Source: Pseudanabaena sp. PCC 6802 (GTDB lineage Bacteria > Cyanobacteriota > Cyanobacteriia > Pseudanabaenales > Pseudanabaenaceae). Taken from it: a DNA stretch of 46,895 nucleotides. A program made the translations under genes and the position numbers. The notes beneath the pieces are model-generated. The model ran no database searches. It saw only the letters and a program-made list of their open reading frames with translations, and had not been told where the DNA came from. Positions 16,131-25,288 of the stretch are shown here, piece by piece. The stretch covers positions 1 to 46,895 of the forward strand of contig NZ_KB235912.1 of NCBI RefSeq assembly GCF_000332175.1, given 5' to 3'. Positions within the stretch are counted from its first letter, which is position 1. Every line of letters begins with the position of its first letter.

Positions 16131-16231
16131 TCGCTACACCCGAATAGACTTCCTGCATGGAAGTTGACTTCAAAACCCAATAACAAACTGACAACGACTT
16201 TGCAAAATTATTAAGAGGCAAATTTACAAGT

Positions 16232-16720
16232 ATGAAAACTCCTTTAACCGAAGCAGTCGCCGCCGCCGATTCTCAAGGACGCTTTCTGAGCGCCGCTGAA
16301 ATGCAAACCGCATTTGGCCGCTATCGTACCGCTGCTGCTAGCCTTGATGCCGCTCGCGCTTTGGCTGGTAAGGCCAACAGCTTGGCTGAAGGTGCAGCAA
16401 ACGCTGTATATCAAAAGTTCCCTTACACCACCCAAATGCAAGGCAACAACTATGCTTCTACCCCTAGAGGTAAGGCAAAGTGCTCTCGCGACATCGGCTA
16501 CTATGTCCGCATGATCAGCTACTGCTTGGTTGCTGGTGGCACCGGCCCAATCGATGACTATCTAATTGCTGGCTTGACCGAAATCAACAGAACCTTCGAT
16601 CTCGCTCCTAGCTGGTATGTTGAAGCCCTCAAGTACATCAAGGCCAATCATGGTATCACCGGAGATGCTGGCTTAGAAGCCAACTCCTACATTGACTATG
16701 CCATCAATGCCCTGAGCTAA
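16232..16720 (+). CDS. cpcA: Phycocyanin alpha subunit, copy in cpcBAHID
   Basis: A 162-residue phycocyanin alpha chain. Cys84 in KAKCSRD is the single bilin site, loaded by CpcE/CpcF. The ending [11 protein letters not shown] is typical. The ribosome-binding site is AAGAGG. Its first 17 codons are essentially identical to those of the second cpcA at 35000, and the two then diverge. It lies 101 bases after cpcB in the same transcript. Confidence 0.98.
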   Translation: MKTPLTEAVAAADSQGRFLSAAEMQTAFGRYRTAAASLDAARALAGKANSLAEGAANAVYQKFPYTTQMQGNNYASTPRGKAKCSRDIGYYVRMISYCLVAGGTGPIDDYLIAGLTEINRTFDLAPSWYVEALKYIKANHGITGDAGLEANSYIDYAINALS

Positions 16721-16848
16721 AGGCTTTCCTTTCGCCCAGAACAATGGAATACAGTTGGTGCCTCTTCGCTGGTGGCATGAGCCGTAGTCTAGTGTTCTGG
16801 GCATATTTTTTCAAAAATAATATTTTTAATTTATTAAGGAGCCCAGAT

Positions 16849-17670
16849 ATGACGAGTTCCATGTCTGCTAGGCAGTTAGGGTTCGAGCCGTTTGCAGCCA
16901 ACTCTCCAGTGGAGCTGCGGCCGCATGCATTAGCTGATGACGTACAAGCTGTAATTACAGCGGCTTATCGGCAAGTATTTGGCAACGACCACCTACTGCA
17001 ATCAGATCGGTTAGTCGGTGCTGAGTCTATGCTGCGTAAGGGCAATATTTCGGTGCGCGAGTTTGTCCGTACTTTGGCACAATCCGAACTGTATAGAGAT
17101 AAGTTTTTCTACTCAACTCCACAGGTTCGCTTTATTGAATTGAACTACAAGCATTTGCTAGGTCGCGCGCCTGCTGACGAAGCAGAGATTTCATATCATG
17201 TCAATCTCTATGTTGAGAAAGGCTTTGAAGCAGAGATAAATTCTTATATTGACTCTCTGGAATATCAAGAAAATTTTGGCGATTCTATCGTTCCGTATTA
17301 CCGAGGTTTTTCAACTCAACGGGGTACTAAGACGGTAGATTTCAACCGCATGTTGCATCTGTACAACGGCTACGCTAACAGCGATCGCGCCCAAGGCAGA
17401 AATAAATCAGGCTCGCTAACTCGCGACCTCGCCCAAAACTTGGCAACTCCAGTGCGGACGCCCAGTTTCGGACGAGGTTTAGGTGGTTCTTCTGTCAGTG
17501 GAGGACGCGGAGACTTTTACCGGGTAACTGTAACGCAAGCAGCTAGCGGTCGTACTACCCAAATTCGGCGCGGTACTACTGAGATCTTAGTCAGCTACGA
17601 TCAGCTTTCACCCACTCTCCAGCGCTTAAGCCAGCGTGGCAGTCGAGTAGTCAATATTTCTCCTGCCTGA
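16849..17670 (+). CDS. cpcH: Phycocyanin rod linker CpcH
   Basis: A 273-residue rod linker from ATG 16849, which has AAGGAG just upstream. An earlier ATG at 16744 would add a poor N-terminus. The PBS-linker domain is at about 15-150 ([51 protein letters not shown]), then a Gly/Ser-rich spacer and a CpcD-like domain from about 215. Known: in the Fremyella cpc2 operon two such linkers, cpcH and cpcI, follow cpcBA and join phycocyanin hexamers in red light. Confidence 0.9.
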   Translation: MTSSMSARQLGFEPFAANSPVELRPHALADDVQAVITAAYRQVFGNDHLLQSDRLVGAESMLRKGNISVREFVRTLAQSELYRDKFFYSTPQVRFIELNYKHLLGRAPADEAEISYHVNLYVEKGFEAEINSYIDSLEYQENFGDSIVPYYRGFSTQRGTKTVDFNRMLHLYNGYANSDRAQGRNKSGSLTRDLAQNLATPVRTPSFGRGLGGSSVSGGRGDFYRVTVTQAASGRTTQIRRGTTEILVSYDQLSPTLQRLSQRGSRVVNISPA

Positions 17671-17749
17671 TCGCTGGCATCAGCAGGAATCTCCGTTCGC
17701 ACGCGGACGGGGATATGTCAAACAGTCAAACGTATAAGGAGAATAAAAC

Positions 17750-18619
17750 GTGGCGATTACAACTGCGGCTTCCCGTTTGGGAACTACCGCCTTTAGCACA
17801 GCCCCCACTGAACTCCGGCCCAACTGGACATCCGAGGATGCTCGTAACGTAATTAACGCAGCTTACCGGCAAGTCTTTGGCAATGCCCATTTGATGGCAT
17901 CGGAGCGACTGCCTGCGCTTGAGTCTTTGCTTAACAACGGTCAAATCACGGTGCGGGAATTTGTCCGCGCGCTCGCCAAAACAGAGTTGTACAAAGAAAA
18001 ATTCCTTTATCCGCATTTCCAAACCCGGGTAATCGAGTTGAACTTTAAGCACTTGCTAGGCCGCCCTCCCTACGATGAGGCTGAAATCACCGAGCACCTC
18101 AATCGCTATCAAAATGAGGGATTTGAAGCAGATATCGACTCTTATATCGACTCTGCTGAATACGATGCCTATTTTGGCGATTCGACCGTACCTTACTATC
18201 GCGAACTCGAAACTACGGGAGTAGGCCAAAAAACGGCTGGTTTTACCCGCATGTTCCGCCTCTATCGCGGCTATGCTACTAGCGATCGCTCCCAATTAGG
18301 CGGCTCTGCCCCTCGTCTGGCTAGCGAACTCGGCAAAAACAGCGTCTCCGCGATTATCGCTCCTTCAGGCGGTAGCGACGGCTGGGCATATCAACCTTCC
18401 AGCAAGGGAACTATGCCAAGTCGCGTCTTCGGTCGTCCTTCATTTGGAAGCACCGATCGCCTGTATCGCATCGAAGTAGCAGGTGCCAGACTGGGTAGAT
18501 ATCCTAGAATCCGCCGCAGCAACCAGGAATACATCGTTCCTTTTGACCAGCTATTCAACGCGATCGAGCAGATCAGCAAGCAGGGCGGTCGGATTTCGAG
18601 CGTGACAGTCGCGCAATAA
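17750..18619 (+). CDS. cpcI: Phycocyanin rod linker CpcI
   Basis: A 289-residue rod linker with a GTG start, preceded by AAGGAG at a good distance. Same plan as CpcH: PBS-linker domain at about 20-155 ([51 protein letters not shown]) and a CpcD-like domain at about 225-289. The H and I labels follow gene order. An unusual hairpin separates it from cpcD. Confidence 0.9.
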   Translation: MAITTAASRLGTTAFSTAPTELRPNWTSEDARNVINAAYRQVFGNAHLMASERLPALESLLNNGQITVREFVRALAKTELYKEKFLYPHFQTRVIELNFKHLLGRPPYDEAEITEHLNRYQNEGFEADIDSYIDSAEYDAYFGDSTVPYYRELETTGVGQKTAGFTRMFRLYRGYATSDRSQLGGSAPRLASELGKNSVSAIIAPSGGSDGWAYQPSSKGTMPSRVFGRPSFGSTDRLYRIEVAGARLGRYPRIRRSNQEYIVPFDQLFNAIEQISKQGGRISSVTVAQ

Positions 18620-18656
18620 AATGCGGGATTTTGCAATCCACACTGACAAGCATTTC

Positions 18657-18702
18657 AAGATCCCTCTAAATTTCTCTGCTCAGAGATTACCGGAGGGATC
18701 TT
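18657..18702 (+). terminator. Intercistronic hairpin between cpcI and cpcD
   Basis: AAGATCCCTC (18657-18666) pairs with GAGGGATCTT (18693-18702). A second smaller stem, TCTCTG/CAGAGA, lies inside. It sits after cpcI and 70 bases before cpcD. Only a short TTT follows, so it may be a partial terminator or an RNA-stabilising hairpin that sets the lower amount of the capping linker. Confidence 0.6.
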
Positions 18703-18769
18703 TGCGTAAGTCCTGAATCTATATTGCAGGGCTATCTTTTATCAAAATTTTTTAGGGAATATTACAGCT

Positions 18770-19051
18770 ATGTTAGAACAAGCACCATCAATGACGAGTC
18801 CCATCTCGACAACCGCAGATGCCAGCACGTTTGTTTATGAAGTAGAAGGCTTGCGGCAGAACGACCGTACTGAAAATAACAGCTATTCTATTCGCAGTAG
18901 CAGTAGTGTTTTTATTTCCGTGCCTCGCAGCCGCATGAATGAAGAGATGCGTCGCATTACTCGTTTGGGCGGCAGAATTGTCAATATTAGCACTGTCGGA
19001 CAAGGAAGCTCAAAGAGCAAACCCGCCTCTGCTGCTAGTGCTGCTAACTAA
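18770..19051 (+). CDS. cpcD: Rod-capping linker CpcD
   Basis: A 93-residue protein consisting of one CpcD domain (FVYEVEGLRQNDRTE to IVNISTVG) with short Ser/Ala-rich tails. Known: CpcD caps the outer end of phycocyanin rods and limits their length. It is the last gene of cpcBAHID. A MITE-like repeat starts directly after the stop, and a hairpin terminator follows at 19184-19210. Confidence 0.93.
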   Translation: MLEQAPSMTSPISTTADASTFVYEVEGLRQNDRTENNSYSIRSSSSVFISVPRSRMNEEMRRITRLGGRIVNISTVGQGSSKSKPASAASAAN

Positions 19052-19155
19052 TATAGCCGTAGACAGATCTGTTAGGACAGGGGGTGTGGGGGCTGCGCCC
19101 CCACACAGGGGGTTCACCCCTGCACCCCGTCCTGAGCCTATTGGCTATAGCTATA
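19052..19155. repeat. Palindromic MITE-like repeat, copy 2
   Basis: About 104 bases with TATAGC ends in inverted orientation, containing TGTGGGGGC/GCCCCCACA and CCCCTGCACC stems. It is nearly the same sequence as 32623-32726 and the complement of 6324-6427 and 37734-37828. It begins one base after the cpcD stop codon. Confidence 0.88.
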
Positions 19156-19183
19156 AAAACTTTTGACATATTTTTGAATTGAG

Positions 19184-19210
19184 AACCCCATCCCTGTTGA
19201 GGATGGGGTT
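19184..19210 (+). terminator. Terminator of the cpcBAHID operon
   Basis: AACCCCATCC (19184-19193) and GGATGGGGTT (19201-19210) form a strong ten-base stem with a seven-base loop, followed by TCATT. It lies between cpcD and the convergent hypothetical gene at 19245-19475. Confidence 0.75.
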
Positions 19211-19244
19211 TCATTAGTGACTCTACTGCTCCATTAGAGTTGGT

Positions 19245-19475
19245 TTAGGAACGAGCTAAAGGTTCAGCCAGCCAGCCCTTTTTGAGCAAGTCCACAAATG
19301 TGGCATAACCCTTAGAAAAACCTGGCGGATCGGGTAAGACATATTGGGGAAAATCTTGATAGTGCCGCCACGGCTCGAAGGAATGATGGCGCAGGTATAA
19401 GACGCGATAGGTTGTCGTGCCATCCGCTTTCCAGAGCATTTGCCCCCTAATCGGCAGCTTTGCAATGTTATTCAT
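19245..19475 (-). CDS. Hypothetical 76-aa protein
   Basis: ATG 19473-19475 is preceded by GAGGAG, so I prefer it to an upstream start at 19547 that would give 100 residues. The sequence MNNIAKLPIRGQMLWKADGT, then RVLYLRHHSFEPWRHYQDFP, is soluble, aromatic-rich and not known to me. It lies between the cpc operon and a HEAT-repeat gene. Confidence 0.65.
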   Translation of the reverse strand: MNNIAKLPIRGQMLWKADGTTTYRVLYLRHHSFEPWRHYQDFPQYVLPDPPGFSKGYATFVDLLKKGWLAEPLARS

Positions 19476-19594
19476 AACTGTTCTCCTCAACCACACAACT
19501 AATCGAGTTCGTCCCATTCTCGCAGCATGGCTGTGTACTTCTGTCAATATTGATACGCAATTTTAAGTAAATATACTTAAGCTATATAGTAATG

Positions 19595-20251
19595 CTAAGG
19601 CAATAAATCTTCCATGGCTGCCCCTACAACTCGGTGATCTGGGTCTTGCCGTAGTTGCAGTATGGCGGCTTTGGCTTCAGGCTCGTCAAAGTGTTTGAGG
19701 GCGCGAGCCACCCGTATGCGAATGTGCGGCAACTCCGAGTCCTTCAAGGTCAGGAGTTGAGATAGCGCCGCCGTACGTTGATGGGAACCGACCAGACTAA
19801 TAAACCCATCGACAGAAGTCTCCTGGACGGTTTCGTCTTCATCGGCTACCCCGTGAATGCAGACTTCAAGCACTTCAGCATGACGTGCCATATCGATCAG
19901 CGCTGCCATAACGCTGATGCGCACCAGCCAGTGCTTGTCGCTCAAAAATATTTTGACCAGATCGGGAGCCGTACTGTCGCCAAACAAGGAAATGGAGTTA
20001 GCCGCTTCTGCCCGCACGTTGGGGTTATTATCTTTTAGAAGCTGTATCAGAATTGCGGACGATTCTGGGGTGTGGTAGATACCCAACTGTCTGGCTACAA
20101 ACGATCGCACCACAAACTCTGGATCTTGAAAGTGGTTCTTGAGTAGGGGCAGAGCTACCTCAGCAGGATAATCTTTGAGTGCCACGATCGCCTGGAGGCG
20201 ATAGTAAAAATCCTGCTTTTGCAGCTCGGTTTTGATTAGATCCAGATCCAT
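19595..20251 (-). CDS. HEAT-repeat PBS-lyase-like protein (NblB/CpcF superfamily), paralogue 1
   Basis: A 218-residue all-helical HEAT-repeat protein: YRLQAIVALKDYPAEVALPL near the start, RAEAANSISLFGDS in the middle, HRVVGAAMEDLLP at the end. About 60% identical by eye to the protein at 32748-33406. The family includes NblB and bilin lyases. No catalytic residue can be read off, so it could be a lyase, a rod-turnover factor or a chaperone. Likely monocistronic on the minus strand. Confidence 0.75.
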   Translation of the reverse strand: MDLDLIKTELQKQDFYYRLQAIVALKDYPAEVALPLLKNHFQDPEFVVRSFVARQLGIYHTPESSAILIQLLKDNNPNVRAEAANSISLFGDSTAPDLVKIFLSDKHWLVRISVMAALIDMARHAEVLEVCIHGVADEDETVQETSVDGFISLVGSHQRTAALSQLLTLKDSELPHIRIRVARALKHFDEPEAKAAILQLRQDPDHRVVGAAMEDLLP

Positions 20252-20358
20252 GTCGGCAAATGGTAAAGCTCTTTAATACTTTAAGGCGCTATTGCGATCG
20301 TGTTGGGAAAACATCACAATGTTGACACGACTGTAATAACATAACATTGAGTAAGCGT

Positions 20359-20583
20359 ATGGATAAACTCAAAATTCGCAAAGTAGGAAATTCTTTGGGG
20401 ACGACCTTCCCTAAGGAAATAGTCAGCAAACTCAATCTGGCTGAGGGGGACATGTTATTTGTGACCGAAACCCATGATGGTATTTGTCTAACTCCCTATA
20501 ACCCAGACTTTGAAGCGGCAATGCAAGCTTTTGAAGTCACGCGCAAGAAGTACCGTAACGCTTTGCGGCAACTAGCGCAGTGA
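20359..20583 (+). CDS. AbrB/MazE-type antitoxin
   Basis: About 74 residues with the swapped-hairpin AbrB fold (MDKLKIRKVGNSLGTTFPKE) and a C-terminal toxin-binding tail. A TTG 12 bases upstream is an alternative start. Its stop overlaps the GTG start of the Doc-like toxin by four bases, so the two are translationally coupled. Known: such antitoxins bind DNA and repress their own operon. Confidence 0.85.
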   Translation: MDKLKIRKVGNSLGTTFPKEIVSKLNLAEGDMLFVTETHDGICLTPYNPDFEAAMQAFEVTRKKYRNALRQLAQ

Positions 20584-20993
20584 ACGAACCCAGGTGGATA
20601 CCCGAAGGTGCAATTCGACTTATACACGATGCTTTGATCCGCGAACATGGTGGTTCCTACGGCATTCTCGATGCAGGTTCGCTGGCATCCACGCTAGCTA
20701 AACCTAAAAATTTATTTCACTACGGTCGAGATGTTACGGTGTTTGACCTGGCGGCTTCCTATGGTTATGGGTTTATCAAGAATCATTGCTTTGTAGATGA
20801 CAACAAGCGAGTTGCGCTTACTGCCGTAGATATATTTCTGCAATTGAATGAGTTTGAACTGGTGGCAGATGAGGCAGAAGCAGCGGCATTTTTTCTGGAT
20901 TTAGCTGCCTCGCCAGCCAACTCACCTGAAGCAGAGCAGGCAAACTTGTCTAAATGGATTGCGGCAAATGCGCGATCGCTGAATGAAACGTAA
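20580..20993 (+). CDS. Doc/Fic-type death-on-curing toxin
   Basis: A 137-residue Fic/Doc protein with a GTG start. The motif NHCFVDDNKRVALTAVDIFL is the Doc version of HxFx(D/E)GN(K/R). The leading His and the NKR are present and Asp replaces Gly. Known: Doc phosphorylates EF-Tu and arrests translation. Here its antitoxin is of the AbrB type rather than Phd. It is probably a plasmid-maintenance module. Confidence 0.87.
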   Translation: MNEPRWIPEGAIRLIHDALIREHGGSYGILDAGSLASTLAKPKNLFHYGRDVTVFDLAASYGYGFIKNHCFVDDNKRVALTAVDIFLQLNEFELVADEAEAAAFFLDLAASPANSPEAEQANLSKWIAANARSLNET

Positions 20994-21208
20994 GCCGCGA
21001 TCGCCCAATAAATGTTTGACAACTGACAAGAAATTAGCTCCATTTAATATCACTATAGACTCTGTTTGATATCATAATGATGTTACTTAAATTAGAACTT
21101 AGAATCAAAGCTCCGTTAACCCTCTCTGATTCATCACTGGCAGTGTTTTGTTGATGACAGATTACCACTAAATTTAATAAACTTATGATGTAGCGTTTTT
21201 AAGGTGAG

Positions 21209-21439
21209 ATGGGCATTTTTGACCCAGATGTTCCGCAGTGGTTAGTGCAAAATCAGCGTGGAGGGCAGTACGGAACTTTAGAAGATTGTCTAGCTGTATT
21301 TTTCGATCATATTCCTGCCCAAAAAATACCCGTATCGTATAGTGCAATTAAAAATAGATGCGAAGACATTGGCTATGTCTCGATTCATGGCTGGACACTT
21401 TGCTTTATTACAAACGATGGTGAATACACCATAGGTTGA
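21209..21439 (+). CDS. Hypothetical 76-aa protein
   Basis: It begins MGIFDPDVPQWLVQNQRGG and includes a helix AIKNRCEDIGYVSIHGWTLCF. The ATG follows AAGGTGAG, a good ribosome-binding site. No known family. It lies 160 bases upstream of the replication-type gene at 21601 on the same strand, and the two might be co-expressed. Confidence 0.55.
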   Translation: MGIFDPDVPQWLVQNQRGGQYGTLEDCLAVFFDHIPAQKIPVSYSAIKNRCEDIGYVSIHGWTLCFITNDGEYTIG

Positions 21440-21600
21440 GATAGTTTATAAATTTTTAAACCAGTGCGGAGCAAGTACTTAACTGCTCTACACTGGTTTA
21501 AATAATTTGAGGTTGACCAAAGGTCAGCTACCCCAGGAGCCTGACAACTCTAGGGTAGCACTCCTTTGGCAATCCGTCACATAAAACCAAAGGAAAAAAT

Positions 21601-22710
21601 ATGCGCACGGCTACTAAAACTGACTACCCGATCCACCTAAGGCTTGTTACCACTGACATAATCGACATGGCACGCAAAAAATTAACCCGCGCCGAAATTT
21701 TGATTTTCCAATATATCGAGACCCTCAACCCATTTTGCGATCGCACCGTAGAGATCCGCCCCGCCGTGGTCATCGAGCAGCTAGACATCAGCCGTGCTAC
21801 CTATTACCGCGCGATCGCCCGTTTACAAGAACTAGGCATGATTGAGTACACGCCAGGTGTGGACAGAGTAAAAGGTAAGCCTATGACTTTGTACCGCGAA
21901 CGAGACTCCAGTCTCAAAAATGAGACAATAATCGCACCTTTGAGATCGGATTTGCATGCGCGAGACAAACAACGGCTAGAAGCCCTACTGGATAAAGATT
22001 TCGGAACTGTTCATACTCATAAAGACTTTAATAAACAAACAACACCCACCCACCACCCTGTTGTTGTGGATGAAATTTTTCCTTTACAAATAGACCCAGA
22101 TCTCAACACACCTCCAGAAACTTTTCAGGGAAATTTCACAGATCCAGATCTCTCAAAAATTTCTCAACCTAACCAAACTCAAAAAGCCCAAACTCACAAC
22201 CAAACTCACTCATCACAAACAAAAGAAACAGATGAGGATCGCTCTTCCGCCGCCGCCGATGAAACTGAAATTTTTCAAGAAATTAAAGAACTGATCGAAC
22301 CCGGTAAAATCAACCCCCAGATTCGCGCTCTGGTACTGGAAGCGATCGCTAAGGTTGGCGTGCAGGTAGTCAAAGATGCGATCGCTGCCGTGAAGGAATA
22401 CAAAACTCATCAAAAAGCCAAAGGCAAAGAACTCGCCAATCCTGTAGGAACGTTCCGGCAGGCACTAAATGAACAGTGGCAGCCAGTCCAACGCAAAGTG
22501 CCAGAAAAATTTAGTGAATGGTATAACCTTGCTTACAAACTGAATTTGGTCGTGGCGGCTTCGGATAAGCCCGATTTGACTGGACAGCCTTCAGGCGTGC
22601 AGTGCGTCTTTACCACTGCCGGAGAATGGGTGCTGTGGGAAACCTATAAAAAGCAATACCCGCTAGAAAAACTGCGAGAAGCAGCTACCAACTTTTCAAG
22701 AAGATTTTAA
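21601..22710 (+). CDS. Plasmid-type winged-helix protein, candidate replication initiator B
   Basis: A 369-residue protein. Residues about 20-85 form a winged helix (KLTRAEILIFQYIETLNPF, then QLDISRATYYRAIARLQELG). A Gln/Thr-rich linker runs to about 220. A helical segment (IRALVLEAIAKVGVQVVKDA, about 240-260) leads to the C-terminal domain (KFSEWYNLAYKLNLVVAA, then WVLWETYKKQYPLEKLREA) shared with the protein at 13473-14567. Only the C-terminal domain is clearly common; the winged helices differ. Replication initiation or its control is inferred from the plasmid context. Confidence 0.6.
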   Translation: MRTATKTDYPIHLRLVTTDIIDMARKKLTRAEILIFQYIETLNPFCDRTVEIRPAVVIEQLDISRATYYRAIARLQELGMIEYTPGVDRVKGKPMTLYRERDSSLKNETIIAPLRSDLHARDKQRLEALLDKDFGTVHTHKDFNKQTTPTHHPVVVDEIFPLQIDPDLNTPPETFQGNFTDPDLSKISQPNQTQKAQTHNQTHSSQTKETDEDRSSAAADETEIFQEIKELIEPGKINPQIRALVLEAIAKVGVQVVKDAIAAVKEYKTHQKAKGKELANPVGTFRQALNEQWQPVQRKVPEKFSEWYNLAYKLNLVVAASDKPDLTGQPSGVQCVFTTAGEWVLWETYKKQYPLEKLREAATNFSRRF

Positions 22711-22731
22711 CTTTTCCTTTTTCCTTTTTAA

Positions 22732-24213
22732 CTGGAGTTTAGACTAAAAAGTGGTAAAAAGCAGCCAGCCATTGCAGACTGACCGCTTGATGATGGAAGC
22801 TGAAAAGACTATAAAATCAACAGCTTCATCATGATTAGTTTGGATAAACTTGAGCAATTTCGCAAGTACACGTACGAAATTATAGGGAACGGGAGAGATG
22901 CGCTGTTCGACTTGATGGATGCGGTACTGACGAGTCGGAGTGTTTCATCGTTTGTGGAACTTTCGTTAAGCCCATTATTTCGGAGGGAGTGGTCGAGTAT
23001 CTATGAAGCACTGCAAGATAGTCATCTCCACGTGAAGACTTGATGAAGCAATACATACAGCAAATGCCGGCAGCAGAGGTGACGATATTGGCGGGCGACC
23101 ATACAGCCTGGTCGCGTCCCTATGCGGTGACATTACAAGAACGCACCTACGAACATCAACCTCAACCGGGAGTAGGAAGCAAACCTGTTACGGTGGGGCA
23201 AGGATACAGCACAATTGCCTGGATTCCAGAGTCAGAAGGGAGTTTTGCCTTACCGTTGCGGCATGAGCGGATCACCAGTTTCGAGAACCCGATTCAGAAA
23301 GCCGCTAGTCAGTTACGCTTGGTTTGTGCGGAAATTCCTGGGACTGTGCTTTTCCTGGGGGATGGCGAGTATGGGTGCGCACCATTTTTGCAGCAAACAG
23401 CAGACATCCCGTGTATCAAGCTGCTCAGGCTACGCCCCAACCGGGTTCTGTATCATGCCCCAAAGGATTACGAGGGGCATGGGCGACCCCATAAGCATGG
23501 AGAGAAATTTAGCCTCAAAGACTCTGACACTTGGTCTATTCCCCAAGCAGACATCACAATTGCAGAGCCTAAACTGGGACGATTGCAAATTCGTCGATGG
23601 CCAAACCTGCACTTAAAGCAAGCCGCAGACCATCCCTTTACACTCATTCTGGTCGAACGTCTTGATATGCCTGAATCGAAACCCCTGTGGTTGATTTGGG
23701 TCGCTAAAGACGAGCCAATCTTGAGTGAGGTATGGCAAAAATATCTGCGCAGATTTGCCATTGAGCATTGGTATCGCTTGGTGCGTCAACGTCTCCATTG
23801 GACAATCCCTCAGCTTTCTACCCCTGCTCAGATGGAGACTTGGTCGGACTTGATGCCTTTACTTACTTGGCAATTGTGGCTCGCTCGTGAACTTGTCCAA
23901 GACTCTCCTCTGCCTTGGCAGAAACCGATGACTAAATTGTCTCCTGGTCGAGTTGCAAATGCTTTTGCTTTAGTTTTGGTCAGGATTGGCTCTCCTTCCC
24001 CTGACCCTAAACCTCGCGGTAAGTCTCCAGGTTGGCCTCTTGGGAAAAACGAACCCAACGGATTCGTTATCCTACTGTCAAAAAACGCTATGCCAAGCCC
24101 CTCAAAAAAGCTTCCGCTGCAACTGCTTAGCTCAACTTCTTCCCTTTTATCCTCTCTCTCGCTAGTTTCTATCTAGCGAGATGCTTCTTGTTGCCTTTTA
24201 GTCTAAACTCCAG
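22732..24213 (+). mobile_element. Insertion sequence, copy 2 (1482 bp, transposase frameshifted)
   Basis: The same 18-bp inverted repeats as copy 1 at 22732-22749 and 24196-24213. The target duplication is TTTTAA at 22726-22731 and 24214-24219. It is two bases shorter than copy 1 because of two single-base deletions in the transposase gene, and otherwise essentially identical. Same orientation as copy 1, 15.4 kb away. Confidence 0.96.
22831..24176 (+). pseudogene. Frameshifted transposase of insertion sequence copy 2
   Basis: Compared with the intact gene at 7419-8720, one C is missing near 23026 (CATCTCC versus CATCCTCC). This splits the frame after about 70 residues, and the second part can restart at 23040. 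One A is missing from an A-run near 24045, which replaces the basic C-terminus with an unrelated tail. Probably inactive unless sequencing errors explain the homopolymer changes. Confidence 0.88.
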
Positions 24214-24215
24214 TT

Positions 24216-24473
24216 TTAACCCTCAGGCGTTCCCCTAGATAACTTTTCATAAATAGCCTCCAGAATCCACTGATGGCGGCTGGGCGCAGGTCGGCGGCGC
24301 TTGACGGCGGCATCGATTTCGGCCAGCAACTGCACGGATAGCCTCAACTTCAGCCCTTTTACTTCGTCGTCTGCTATCTCTGGAACTGTAATGGGCGACG
24401 CGGCAAGCTGCGCTTCTGAGCCGCCCTCTTGAATAAATTCCTCAACGTTGACTGGCTTCCGTTTGACTACCAT
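24216..24473 (-). CDS. Small DNA-binding partner of ParA (ParB-like, ribbon-helix-helix type)
   Basis: An 85-residue protein. The C-terminal half (KGLKLRLSVQLLAEIDAAVK, then HQWILEAIYEKLSRG) reads as a strand followed by two helices of a CopG/Arc-like fold. It follows parA by 66 bases on the same strand, the usual type Ib partition layout, where the small protein binds the centromere and represses the operon. Insertion sequence copy 2 lies against its 3' end: the stop codon at 24216-24218 is inside the target duplication. Confidence 0.7.
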   Translation of the reverse strand: MVVKRKPVNVEEFIQEGGSEAQLAASPITVPEIADDEVKGLKLRLSVQLLAEIDAAVKRRRPAPSRHQWILEAIYEKLSRGTPEG

Positions 24474-24539
24474 TCCGACCTCTTAATAGACTCAGATTAG
24501 AATAAATAGGATTTAATTTTAATGTCTAGATGATATCAC

Positions 24540-25187
24540 TTACACATCAAAAAGACATTCAAATAGTTTTTCAATCTCTGCGATCGCTTTAGGATCGGTC
24601 GGCTTTACCTCATTTACGGCTAATCCCTGCGCCGCCGCGCTACGGAAGGCTTTGCGATTACCCAATGGCGCATCTATATATGTGAGGTTGGGGGTTTCCG
24701 AGGCGATCGCTGCTGCTTCCGCATTATCAGCACCTTTAGCATCGGCGCGATTAATTATGCATATGGCTTTCAGCTTGTCGTTAAAAGCACGGGCTTCTTC
24801 AACCAGGTCGCCCACAGTATCTAAAGTCCACACGTCAAAGCTGCCAGGTAAAAACGGCACGACATATATATCTGCCACCGACAAAGCCGCCCGCTGTCCT
24901 GCCGTATCGCGACCGCCCACATCGATCGCAATGTCATCGTATTTTGTCGTCAACCGCAGTACTTCCGATCGCACGGCAGCACCATGCAGTTTTACCGAGG
25001 TATAGCCCGCACCACCGCGATCGGTAAAGGTTTCATTGCGCACGGCGGTAAAGTCGCTTGCCGTCCCCTGGTCGTCCGCGTCCACGAGGAGGACATCTTT
25101 GCCTTGCTGCGATCGCAGAATAGCTATATTCGTTGCCAGGGTAGTTTTACCAACTCCACCCTTAATGCCTCCAAACACAAGGATCAT
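24540..25187 (-). CDS. parA: ParA-type partition ATPase
   Basis: A 215-residue Walker-type ATPase. The deviant Walker A motif KGGVGKTTLATNIA is at residues 9-22, with Asp residues in LLVDADDQGTASDF (33-46) and DIAIDVGGRD (Walker B region, about 85-95). The short length without an N-terminal HTH places it with type Ib ParA proteins. Known: it moves plasmid copies apart together with a centromere-binding partner. Strong evidence for a low-copy replicon. Confidence 0.93.
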   Translation of the reverse strand: MILVFGGIKGGVGKTTLATNIAILRSQQGKDVLLVDADDQGTASDFTAVRNETFTDRGGAGYTSVKLHGAAVRSEVLRLTTKYDDIAIDVGGRDTAGQRAALSVADIYVVPFLPGSFDVWTLDTVGDLVEEARAFNDKLKAICIINRADAKGADNAEAAAIASETPNLTYIDAPLGNRKAFRSAAAQGLAVNEVKPTDPKAIAEIEKLFECLFDV

Positions 25188-25202
25188 TTTAATATCTCCA
25201 TG

Positions 25203-25288
25203 ACATCATTAAGATATCTGTAAAGCATTTAAGCGAGTTAAATATAACATCAATAAGATTTGATACAGATACTATTTTGATGTTAAAG
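25203..25288. repeat. ACATCA repeats upstream of parA (candidate centromere/operator)
   Basis: ACATCATTAAGAT (25203-25215) and ACATCAATAAGAT (25248-25260) are near-identical direct repeats. A third copy lies inverted at 25274-25288 (TTTGATGTTAAAG). More ACATCA/TGATGT occurrences lie at 26126-26175, past vapBC. Repeats directly before a parA operon are typical parS/operator sites, but function here is inference. Confidence 0.5.

Noticed and set aside
16744-16848. Earlier start for CpcH
   Set aside because: The extra 35 residues do not fit rod linkers, and the ATG at 16849 has AAGGAG just upstream.
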